Below, piece after piece: positions 1 through 6,491 of a stretch of 7,619 nucleotides of DNA. A program made the position numbers and the translations under genes. The first letter of the stretch is position 1. Every line of letters starts with the position of its first letter. The DNA is from Caryophanales bacterium (GTDB lineage Bacteria; Bacillota; Bacilli; Alicyclobacillales; SLC66), in the NCBI GenBank assembly GCA_027341705.1, contig DAIELO010000050.1, positions 1-7,619 of the forward strand, read 5' to 3'. The notes under the pieces are model-generated. The model made no database searches. It was given only the letters and a program-made list of their open reading frames with translations, and was not told where the DNA came from.

Positions 1-2407
1 TATCCATTCCACGACTGAGGTAGTACTCTACGTAGGTGAATCCATTCGCCAATGTAAAAGCTAATTGTGTTATCGGATTGGCTCCTGCCTCAGCAATGTG
101 ATAGCCGCTAATCGACACAGAATAGTAGTTGCGCACCTGGTTTTTGATAAAATAGTCTTGGATATCCCCCATCAAGCGAAGGGCAAATTCAGTGGAGAAA
201 ATACATGTATTTTGTCCCTGATCTTCCTTGAGAATGTCAGCTTGCACGGTACCTCTGACCACATGCAAGGTATCAGTTTTCACTGCATGCGCTTCCTCGA
301 CAGTCAAGGCGCGCCCAAGTTCCACTTCCCGCTTGCTCATTTGCTGATTGATGGCTGTGTTTAGGAACATTGCCAGAATCATCGGCGCAGGACCATTGAT
401 GGTCATCGAAACAGACGTATTGGCATCCACTAGATCAAAACCTGAGTAAAGTATTTCCATGTCCTCAAGCGTACAAATGGAGACGCCACTCTCCCCGATT
501 TTCCCATAAATATCTAAGCGTTCCGCAGGATCTTCTCCATATAACGTGACACTATCAAACGCAGTAGACAATCGTTTGGCGTGATCTTCTTTTGACAAAA
601 AATGAAATCTGCGATTCGTGCGCTCCGGTGTGCCTTCTCCTGCAAACTGACGTCGCGGATCTTCTTCCGTGCGTTTAAGCGCAAATACCCCTGCGGTGTA
701 TGGAAATGCACCTGGAACATTTTCCAGTCCCATATACCTGACAACATTCCCGTAATCATCAATTTTAGGAACAGCAACTTTTGCTATATCGAGTCCGGAC
801 AGTGAACGGGTAAACAGCGGTTGCCGCAATTCTTTGCCACGCGTGACAGTCACCAATTCCTTTTTATGGTAAAGAGCGACAAGTTCTGCATACAATGCAA
901 TATCAGCCAATGTTTGGGGATTTAAGCTGGCCGTAGTCTCCGTGATTTTCTGATCAATTACACGCAGAACAGATTCAGATTCATCAGCCAATGCCTGTCT
1001 CGCACCTTCTAGTTGATACCATATGCGCGCCCGTTTCGCCTGATCTTCGATCTCTGCGCGATAATTTCGCACCTTTTGTACAATGTCTAATAAATAATGA
1101 GCGCGTTCACCGGGGATCAGTGAGGTGCGACTAGGAATACCTGTCTGCAATGACAGCGTACTATCCCACGCACAGCCTTTTTTTGCATTGATGATACGCA
1201 ACATGGCCTGATATAGTGTATTGGTCCCTATATCATTAAATTGGCTCGCAATCGTGCCATAGACCGGCATATCATCAAGCGATTCATGAAATCGATTGAA
1301 ATTGCGTTGAATTTGCTTTTGCACATGGCGAAGCGCATCATGTGAACCTTTGCGATCAAATTTATTGATCGCGACAAGATCGGCATAATCGAGCATGTCG
1401 ATTTTCTCCAGTTGGGAAGGAGCACCGAATTCTGAGGTCATGACATACATGCTTACATCCGCAATCTCCGAAATCGCCGCGTCACCCTGCCCGATTCCAC
1501 TTGTTTCTATTAAAATTAAATCAAAGCCAGCAGCCTTTACCACCTGGATTGCATCGACGATCGCGACTGATAGTTCAGTGTGGGATTTGCGCGTGGCAAG
1601 GGATCGCATATAGACCCGTTGATCATGAATCGCATTCATGCGTATACGATCACCAAGCAAGGCTCCCCCACTTTTTTGCCGTGAAGGGTCTACAGATAAT
1701 ATCGCGACAGTCTTATCGCGGAAATCCCGCAAAAAACGCCTGACAAGTTCATCTGTCAGCGAACTTTTACCTGCTCCTCCCGTACCCGTGATGCCCACAA
1801 TCACACTATCTTTCGTTTGACTATGTTGAACGCTTTCCAAAACACTCGTGTTAGCCACCTGTTGGCCAACATTCTCTTCCACCATACTAATCAGTTCGGC
1901 AATGGCCAATGTGGAGTCTATGGTCAGTCTTTCCTTGCCCTCTATAAACTTGCTCGCATGCGTTTTGGGTGTAGGCCAGTCGGATTTTCTCAGCATGTCA
2001 TTAATCATGCCCTGCAACCCCAAGTCACGTCCGTCATCTGGCGAATAGATATGCGCCACCCCGTAAGCGTGTAATTCCTCGATTTCTCGTGGCACAATGA
2101 CGCCACCACCACCACCAAACACGCGAATGTGATCGGCACCACGAGCTTTTAACATATCGATCATGTATTTAAAAAATTCTATATGTCCACCTTGGTACGA
2201 ACTGATGGCAATAGCCTGTGCATCTTCCATAATCGCGGCATCAACAATTTCTTGTACCGACCGATTATGTCCAAGATGAATCACCTCAGTACCACTAGAT
2301 TGCAACAAACGACGAAAAATGTTAATTGAAGCATCGTGCCCATCAAAAAGGCTTGCTGCGGTAACAAACCGCACCAAATGCACGGGATGATATTGTTCGG
2401 TTTCCAT
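1..2407 (-). CDS. icmF: Fused isobutyryl-CoA mutase IcmF (3' end outside the window)
   Basis: Coenzyme B12-dependent radical mutase that interconverts isobutyryl-CoA and n-butyryl-CoA, with its GTPase chaperone fused in. The frame is open from ATG at 2407 to the window edge: 802 codons seen, and the family is about 1,080 residues, so roughly 280 C-terminal residues are missing. Domain order is the IcmF one. First is the B12-binding domain with DGHD at residues 22-25 (His24 is the expected lower axial cobalt ligand), ISSYQGGH at 68-75 and a run of five Gly at 98-102. Next is a MeaB-like G domain with P-loop [12 protein letters not shown] (205-216), SVDPS (238-242), ETSGIGQGD (301-309) and NKFD (348-351). 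The mutase barrel follows from about 550, with [12 protein letters not shown] (590-601) and SGYH (767-770). Phe588 and Gln732 stand at the two substrate-specificity positions, as in isobutyryl- rather than methylmalonyl-CoA mutases. An AAGGGGG Shine-Dalgarno lies about 8 nt upstream. It starts 15 bp after the tetR stop, so the two are very probably cotranscribed. Confidence 0.95.
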   Translation of the reverse strand, partial: METEQYHPVHLVRFVTAASLFDGHDASINIFRRLLQSSGTEVIHLGHNRSVQEIVDAAIMEDAQAIAISSYQGGHIEFFKYMIDMLKARGADHIRVFGGGGGVIVPREIEELHAYGVAHIYSPDDGRDLGLQGMINDMLRKSDWPTPKTHASKFIEGKERLTIDSTLAIAELISMVEENVGQQVANTSVLESVQHSQTKDSVIVGITGTGGAGKSSLTDELVRRFLRDFRDKTVAILSVDPSRQKSGGALLGDRIRMNAIHDQRVYMRSLATRKSHTELSVAIVDAIQVVKAAGFDLILIETSGIGQGDAAISEIADVSMYVMTSEFGAPSQLEKIDMLDYADLVAINKFDRKGSHDALRHVQKQIQRNFNRFHESLDDMPVYGTIASQFNDIGTNTLYQAMLRIINAKKGCAWDSTLSLQTGIPSRTSLIPGERAHYLLDIVQKVRNYRAEIEDQAKRARIWYQLEGARQALADESESVLRVIDQKITETTASLNPQTLADIALYAELVALYHKKELVTVTRGKELRQPLFTRSLSGLDIAKVAVPKIDDYGNVVRYMGLENVPGAFPYTAGVFALKRTEEDPRRQFAGEGTPERTNRRFHFLSKEDHAKRLSTAFDSVTLYGEDPAERLDIYGKIGESGVSICTLEDMEILYSGFDLVDANTSVSMTINGPAPMILAMFLNTAINQQMSKREVELGRALTVEEAHAVKTDTLHVVRGTVQADILKEDQGQNTCIFSTEFALRLMGDIQDYFIKNQVRNYYSVSISGYHIAEAGANPITQLAFTLANGFTYVEYYLSRGMD

Positions 2408-2422
2408 GGTAAGTCCCCCTTC

Positions 2423-3055
2423 TTATTTGACCTGTGCAACGAGTTCTCTCATCAACAAGGTTGTTTGTGTCTCAGTAAACGTGTCTAGCGAATACTTCTT
2501 TTGCAATGACCACCGCCGAAATGCCCACATCTGCCCCAACACCACGATATTATGAGCCATCAACGAAACTACCTCTGGTTCGACCACAAAAGAACCGTCC
2601 TGAATTCCGATTTGAAGCAAATCAGCAAAATAATCAGTGATTTTTTCTTCGCGAGCCAGAACATATTCAAGGTAATCGTTAGGTAAAGACTTCGTCTCTT
2701 GGTAAATTAACAATACCCATTCCTGAAGTTCATCCATTACTCGAAAAAAACCGTTAAGTATCAGTGGTAGCCTGTTTATCATATGGGTGCCATGAGGGCT
2801 GACCATTTTCAGTCGATCTTCCACTTGCGTATGAATCATGTCGCAAACTAGATACAAAATATCTTCTTTGGAGTTTACATATTCATATAATGTGCCTGTT
2901 CCAAGGCCACTTTCGCGGGCGATTTCACGGGTCGTCGTTCTATGATACCCTTTTTGTGCAAAAAGTTTTGTCGCGGCCGTCACGATCTGGTCACGGCGAA
3001 TGCGAACCAACTCAGGATCTTTTACAGGTGTTGATATCGGCCCCATCGCTTTCAA
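2423..3055 (-). CDS. TetR-family transcriptional regulator, probably of acyl-CoA metabolism
   Basis: A 210-residue TetR repressor, a typical length for the family. The N-terminal DNA-binding domain is clear: a helix at about 20-36 (RRDQIVTAATKLFAQKGYH), then the helix-turn-helix TREIARESGLGTGTLYEYV (42-60), followed by the NSKEDILYLV segment that opens the ligand-binding part. Residues 75-210 form the less conserved helical effector domain. The HTH and the K-E-D-I-L stretch resemble B. subtilis FadR (YsiA), which represses fatty-acid degradation genes and releases DNA on binding long-chain acyl-CoA. An acyl-CoA ligand here is inferred from this and from the neighbours fadA, fadE and icmF. The start is a TTG at 3055, chosen because AGGAGG is 8 nt upstream; the in-frame ATG at 3046 would leave an unfavourable 17 nt spacing. 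Its own promoter and a palindrome lie upstream, suggesting autoregulation. The particular regulon and ligand cannot be read from the sequence. Confidence 0.93.
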   Translation of the reverse strand: MKAMGPISTPVKDPELVRIRRDQIVTAATKLFAQKGYHRTTTREIARESGLGTGTLYEYVNSKEDILYLVCDMIHTQVEDRLKMVSPHGTHMINRLPLILNGFFRVMDELQEWVLLIYQETKSLPNDYLEYVLAREEKITDYFADLLQIGIQDGSFVVEPEVVSLMAHNIVVLGQMWAFRRWSLQKKYSLDTFTETQTTLLMRELVAQVK

Positions 3056-3063
3056 ATGGCTCT

Positions 3064-3069
3064 CCTCCT
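3064..3069 (-). promoter_or_regulatory. Ribosome binding site deciding the TTG start of tetR
   Basis: On the minus strand AGGAGG is followed by 8 nt (AGAGCCAT) and then TTG at 3055-3053. The next in-frame ATG at 3046-3044 is 17 nt away, too far for efficient initiation, so the TTG is the preferred start. A weak initiation codon is common for repressors kept at low level. Confidence 0.75.
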
Positions 3070-3080
3070 CCCACTCTTCC

Positions 3081-3096
3081 GATCGAGCGCTCAGTC
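3081..3096. promoter_or_regulatory. Candidate TetR operator palindrome
   Basis: The imperfect inverted repeat GATCGAGCGCTCAGTC has a perfect 8-bp core GAGCGCTC and pairs at 12 of 16 positions (pattern GAnnGAGCGCTCnnTC). It lies immediately downstream of the predicted -10 box, over the expected transcription start of tetR, where an autorepressor usually binds. TetR proteins commonly bind palindromes of about 15-20 bp. No second clear copy was seen in front of fadE or the other genes in the window. A weaker dyad, TGGTCAATCAACCA (3118-3131, 10 of 14 positions), overlaps the -35 region and could be a second site or chance. Confidence 0.5.
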
Positions 3097-3099
3097 AAT

Positions 3100-3128
3100 A
3101 CTATATTATCATAAAATTGGTCAATCAA
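3100..3128 (-). promoter_or_regulatory. Candidate sigma-A promoter of tetR-icmF
   Basis: Reading the minus strand, TTGATT (3128-3123) is followed by exactly 17 nt and TATAGT (3105-3100), which match the vegetative consensus at 4 of 6 and 5 of 6 positions. Transcription would begin near 3093, inside the palindrome at 3081-3096, leaving a short leader before the tetR ribosome binding site. An overlapping TTGACC (3124-3119) with TAGTAT (15 nt spacing) is an alternative. The AT-rich spacer and the position just upstream of tetR support a promoter; no experimental start is known. Confidence 0.5.
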
Positions 3129-3152
3129 CCAGCCCTTCTTCATACAAATCAT

Positions 3153-3572
3153 CTATAGTTTTGGCAACGTCTTCAGCTTAACAGATGCCTCTTGAAATTT
3201 CGCTTCCGCCTTTTCCAGCTTCTCTTCCTGAATCCCGATATCCACATAAAGGTCAGTAAAATCAAATGGACTGTTCGCACGCCTCAATAAAGTTTTCAGA
3301 TGATCACTCACCCCCACTGCCAGTTCGTTGACTTCCTCCATCGCAGATTCCACAAATTGAATCGTTTTTTTATCCTGTGCATTTTCATAGAGCGCAAAAT
3401 AATCTGATTCACTTTCAAATTCCATGATCTTCGACACTAATATGGCAGTTCTTTTTTGCAACCTTTTTATTCGAAATGCAAAATCCCCTTTGCGATGTAC
3501 TCGGAAAGTCCCCCAACCTGCCCCTAACAAAACGATAAGTATCGCCAGACCAATGATCGTAGTAGCGTGCAC
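3153..3572 (-). CDS. Small membrane-anchored, coiled-coil-like protein of unknown function
   Basis: A 139-residue protein that I do not recognise. Residues 4-22 (TTIIGLAILIVLLGAGWGT) form one hydrophobic segment directly followed by R24, H26, R27 and K28. By the positive-inside rule this suggests an N-terminal anchor with the rest in the cytoplasm. Residues 31-97 and 112-135 are rich in Lys, Glu, Gln and Ala with heptad-like hydrophobic spacing, as in helical or coiled-coil proteins; no enzymatic motif is visible. The start is GTG at 3572 with GGGGGA 6 nt upstream and an in-frame TAG just before, so no upstream extension is plausible except from rare ATT codons. It is divergent from the LysM-3D gene (97 bp between starts) and 97 bp upstream of tetR. 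The coding call rests on length, the clean TM plus helical composition, and the ribosome binding site. Confidence 0.72.
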   Translation of the reverse strand: MHATTIIGLAILIVLLGAGWGTFRVHRKGDFAFRIKRLQKRTAILVSKIMEFESESDYFALYENAQDKKTIQFVESAMEEVNELAVGVSDHLKTLLRRANSPFDFTDLYVDIGIQEEKLEKAEAKFQEASVKLKTLPKL

Positions 3573-3613
3573 CCCAATTCCCCCAATCTACAAATATCTA
3601 ATATTCACAAGGT

Positions 3614-3642
3614 TTAGCATTTATCAAATTAGTACATACTAT
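3614..3642 (+). promoter_or_regulatory. Weak candidate promoter for the LysM-3D gene
   Basis: In the 97-bp AT-rich divergent gap, TTAGCA (3614-3619) and TACTAT (3637-3642) are separated by 17 nt, each matching the vegetative consensus at 4 of 6 positions. Transcription would start about 20 nt before the ribosome binding site. In an AT-rich gap such matches arise by chance, and another sigma factor is possible. Confidence 0.27.
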
Positions 3643-3657
3643 CAAGCAAATAAAGAG

Positions 3658-3662
3658 AGGAG
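3658..3662 (+). promoter_or_regulatory. Ribosome binding site setting the start of the LysM-3D gene
   Basis: AGGAG within GAGAGGAG lies 7 nt before ATG at 3670. The frame stays open further upstream to 3424, but that stretch runs antisense through the 139-residue gene and encodes no sensible signal peptide. The Shine-Dalgarno and the signal peptide beginning at this ATG fix the start here. Confidence 0.8.
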
Positions 3663-3669
3663 CCATTTT

Positions 3670-4632
3670 ATGAGATTCAAGCATCAGTTATCCCTAATCA
3701 TCGTGCTTGTATTTCTTACCGTTTGCAGCTATACAATTAGTGTTGCTTTTGGAAAAAATTCCGATCCCATGGATTCATCATCCAACCAGAATGTAATCTA
3801 CATTGTACAAAAAGGCGACACACTATCTGCAATTGCGCACGTATTTCATACGTCCACCCAAGCTATTACTAGCATCAATACACTGCCGAATCCAAACTTT
3901 ATTTACGTAGGTGAGCACCTGCTCGTACCTGCAACATCATTGCCTCTTCCATCTGCAACAAAATCAATTATTTGCACGCTTACAGCCTATACTGCCGGAT
4001 ATGAATCGACAGGAAAATGGCCCGGTGAAAAAGGGTATGACATCACTTCTACAGGTCAAAAAGCAATACAAGGACTCTCGATCGCTGTTGATCCCCAAGT
4101 AATTCCTTATGGAACACCTGTCTACATTCCAGGTCTTGGATTGCGCATTGCTGATGATACGGGGGGCGCTATCTCAGGTCATCGCATCGATGTTTTTTAT
4201 AATCGAGTCAAAACAGCATTAGATTTTGGAGTAAGGAAGAACGTAATGATTTACCTTCTCCCTAAAAAGGATATCATGTTTCGTGGAGAATTTCCTGTTT
4301 GGCGCACAGAACATTCACAAACACCATTAGGACATATTGCACAAAGAAACATTCGACACATTGACGCTGTTGATCCTAGCCCAATACTAAATCATCACAT
4401 ACTGCCAGTACCAGCCTTGCCACATATCACATCAAGTCATATCGTCAATTATCAGCAGCCTACACAAAGGCCAAAGAGCAAAATAGATGTTATCTCTGCA
4501 TTTGATGTAACAGTAGAACGGAAAAATTTGGATGCCGCTGTTACATTCATTAGCCAATTAAGCTTTGTACTAGGTGGATGTAAAAAAGCAGGACTTGAGA
4601 TCCACGGCTCCAGCGACCATCGTCAGCGCTAG
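3670..4632 (+). CDS. Secreted LysM and 3D-domain cell-wall protein (YocH/YabE-like)
   Basis: A 320-residue exported protein. Residues 1-28 form a signal peptide: Arg2 and Lys4, then a hydrophobic core ending around SVAFG, with cleavage likely near 25-28. LysM follows at about 42-88 (YIVQKGDTLSAIAHVF, ending YVGEHLLVPA) and would hold the protein on peptidoglycan. A 3D domain spans about 102-197, starting CTLTAYTAGYESTGKWP and containing its namesake aspartates in VDP (Asp141), ADDTGGAISG (Asp162/163) and RIDVF (Asp174). This domain shares the MltA-type double-psi barrel of lytic transglycosylases, so a peptidoglycan-cleaving role in wall turnover, germination or resuscitation is expected by homology. 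Residues 203-320 are an unassigned tail with nine His and nine Pro, mostly between 209 and 268, and a short amphipathic-looking end; B. subtilis YocH carries its 3D domain at the C terminus without such a tail. The gene opposes its neighbours and converges with fadE. Confidence 0.9.
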   Translation: MRFKHQLSLIIVLVFLTVCSYTISVAFGKNSDPMDSSSNQNVIYIVQKGDTLSAIAHVFHTSTQAITSINTLPNPNFIYVGEHLLVPATSLPLPSATKSIICTLTAYTAGYESTGKWPGEKGYDITSTGQKAIQGLSIAVDPQVIPYGTPVYIPGLGLRIADDTGGAISGHRIDVFYNRVKTALDFGVRKNVMIYLLPKKDIMFRGEFPVWRTEHSQTPLGHIAQRNIRHIDAVDPSPILNHHILPVPALPHITSSHIVNYQQPTQRPKSKIDVISAFDVTVERKNLDAAVTFISQLSFVLGGCKKAGLEIHGSSDHRQR

Positions 4633-4669
4633 CACCGAATATCTTAAGCCCTGCTCATCAGTTAATAGG
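4633..4669. other. Convergent gap between LysM-3D gene and fadE
   Basis: Only 37 bp separate the two convergent stop codons. I see no stable GC-rich hairpin followed by a T run on either strand; the best dyad is CTTAA/TTAAG with a long loop. Transcripts from the two sides may therefore overlap at their 3' ends, or termination may be factor-dependent or lie inside the opposing gene. Confidence 0.5.
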
Positions 4670-6445
4670 TTAAGCGAGGTATTTTTCTGCCTCTGCCAAA
4701 CGCTTTGCAATGCTGCGTTTCAATACGACCGTATTGGGACCCATATAACGAGTTAATTTTTTTACCACAGAAAGAGTCGTACGTAAAGTATCACCATCTT
4801 CCATGGCAGTCACCGCATCTTTTGCAAACTGTTCAACTAACGGGAACGTTTGCGCCACATAGAGACGAACGTAGTCAGCCTGCAATTCCGCATGCACAGC
4901 ACCACTAGCCAACGCCTTTTGTGCGCGCACCAGTCCACTTTCCATGCCATAAAGATAAATAGCCATGTCTGCCATACTCGATAGGACTTCCTGCTCCTGA
5001 TCGAGTTTGGTTCCATACTTCTGAACTGCCATCCCGCCTACGAGCAAAATCAATTTACGAGTCATTTCCACCGCAAATGCTTCGCGACCAAGCACTGCCG
5101 ATTCATCTGCTGGCTCGATCATGCCCATCAATTCACTTTGCAATGATTGCGCAGCTTGCAGTAATGCCACTTCCCCTTTCATCGCTTTTCTCATCAGCGT
5201 GCCAGGGATAAGCAAACGATTGATTTCGTTCGTCCCTTCAAAAATCCGGTTAATACGCGAATCTCGATACATGCGTTCAATCGGATAATCTTGAATAAAC
5301 CCAGCACCCCCATGGATCTGCACGCCCTGATCTACCACGAAATCTAATACTTCTGAACCAAGCACCTTATTAATTGAACACTCAATGGCAAATTCACTAA
5401 TCGCCTTAGCTGATTCAGAACCTGAATAAGCACCGCTCAAATCTAATTCAGACAATGCGTTGTCAATGGCACCAGTGGTGCGATATACTGCACTTTCCGC
5501 AATGTAAGTGCGTGCCGCCATATCAGCAATTTTGCCTTGAATCAATGGGAAATTAAAAATCGGTTGCTTAAACTGTTCTCGTGTTTTGGCATAGGTCAAC
5601 GAGGTTTCAATGGCTGCTTTGGAACCGCCTACGCAACCAACTGCCAACTTATAGCGCCCAATGTTCAAAATATTGAAGGCAATCTGGTGACCTTTTCCAG
5701 CTTCACCAAGCAAATTTTCAACAGGTATCTGCACGTCCTCAAGAATCAATGGGCGTGTAGATGATGCCTTAATGCCCATCTTCTTCTCTTCTGGGCCGGT
5801 AGTAAGTCCTGGTGTATCACGTTCTACAATAAAAGCAGAAAATTGTTCCCCATCAATTTTTGCATAGACGATAAACACATCTGCAAACGCTGAATTGGTG
5901 ATATATTGCTTCGTTCCATTTAGAATGTAAAATTTTCCGTCCTTCGATAATTTCGCTGTCGTTCGAGCACCCAACGCATCAGATCCAGAACCTGGTTCTG
6001 TCAGTGCGTAGGCAGCAAATTTCTGACCTGAAGAAAGGCCAGGCAGGTATTTTTTCTTCTGTGCTTCCGTGCCAAAAAACACGATTGGGAGAGTGCCAAT
6101 GCCTACGTGAGCCCCTTGCGTTAACGCAAATGAACCGCCACGCGTAATGTTCTCGGTGATCAGCGCGGAACTCACCTTATCCATACCCAATCCTTCATAA
6201 GCTTCTGGTACATCAGCTGCAAGCAGACCAAGATCCCCTGCTTTTTTCATCAATTTCACCGTCAAGTCCCAGTCTTGGTGTTCAAGCTGTTCGCCTACTG
6301 GTTCAATTTCTCCCTTTACAAAATCCAACGTCGTTTTTGCGATCATTTTATGCTCATCGTTAAATTCCTCGGGGGTAAACACCAACTCCGGCTTGGTTGT
6401 CTTAACAAAAAATTCCGCACCATATTCTCTGACTTGTTCACTCAT
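4670..6445 (-). CDS. fadE: Acyl-CoA dehydrogenase, FadE type
   Basis: FAD-dependent enzyme for the first step of beta-oxidation, oxidising acyl-CoA to trans-2-enoyl-CoA. At 591 residues it has the length of B. subtilis FadE (YusJ, about 594) and of the VLCAD-like branch, longer than the ~380 residues of short- and medium-chain enzymes. The N-terminal helical domain is at about 25-140. The middle beta domain has YALTEPGSGSDA (146-157) and YITNSAFADVFIVYAK (181-196), the flavin and substrate contacts. The C-terminal helical domain carries QIHGGAGFIQDYPIERMYRD (376-395) and IFEGTNEINRL (401-411), in which Glu403 is the expected catalytic base. Residues from about 430 to 591 are the extra helical extension of the long-chain branch. 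The start ATG at 6445 has AGGAG 10 nt upstream. It lies 46 bp after the thiolase on the same strand with no terminator seen, so the two are very likely one transcript. Chain-length preference cannot be read from the sequence. Confidence 0.95.
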   Translation of the reverse strand: MSEQVREYGAEFFVKTTKPELVFTPEEFNDEHKMIAKTTLDFVKGEIEPVGEQLEHQDWDLTVKLMKKAGDLGLLAADVPEAYEGLGMDKVSSALITENITRGGSFALTQGAHVGIGTLPIVFFGTEAQKKKYLPGLSSGQKFAAYALTEPGSGSDALGARTTAKLSKDGKFYILNGTKQYITNSAFADVFIVYAKIDGEQFSAFIVERDTPGLTTGPEEKKMGIKASSTRPLILEDVQIPVENLLGEAGKGHQIAFNILNIGRYKLAVGCVGGSKAAIETSLTYAKTREQFKQPIFNFPLIQGKIADMAARTYIAESAVYRTTGAIDNALSELDLSGAYSGSESAKAISEFAIECSINKVLGSEVLDFVVDQGVQIHGGAGFIQDYPIERMYRDSRINRIFEGTNEINRLLIPGTLMRKAMKGEVALLQAAQSLQSELMGMIEPADESAVLGREAFAVEMTRKLILLVGGMAVQKYGTKLDQEQEVLSSMADMAIYLYGMESGLVRAQKALASGAVHAELQADYVRLYVAQTFPLVEQFAKDAVTAMEDGDTLRTTLSVVKKLTRYMGPNTVVLKRSIAKRLAEAEKYLA

Positions 6446-6491
6446 CGCTTATTATCTCCTCTCATTTTTTGAGTGCTGATCAATCCATCTA

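Noticed and set aside
65..2074. Several plus-strand open frames of 60-99 residues across the first 2 kb
   Set aside because: They are antisense to icmF, have no recognisable motifs or good ribosome binding sites, and the icmF frame is intact with family motifs throughout.
2096..2118. Short (ACC)n-like triplet repeat, possible microsatellite
   Set aside because: On the minus strand it encodes the five-glycine run in the B12-binding domain of IcmF, a normal family motif.
3424..3669. Upstream extension of the LysM-3D frame giving an 82-residue longer protein
   Set aside because: It is antisense to the 139-residue gene, would bury the signal peptide internally, and the ATG at 3670 has its own well-spaced AGGAG.
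3056..3669. Shared GAGCCATTT string just before the starts of tetR and the LysM-3D gene
   Set aside because: Nine shared bases next to similar Shine-Dalgarno sequences are easily coincidental; no longer repeat surrounds them.
3715..3735. Possible lipoprotein signal (LTVCS at residues 16-20 of the LysM-3D protein)
   Set aside because: Val precedes the Cys where a lipobox needs Gly, Ala or Ser, and the hydrophobic core continues beyond the Cys, so an ordinary signal peptide fits better.
4600..4640. Possible terminator hairpin at the end of the LysM-3D gene (GCTCCAGCG with CGCTAGC)
   Set aside because: The stem is short and bulged and no T run follows on either strand.
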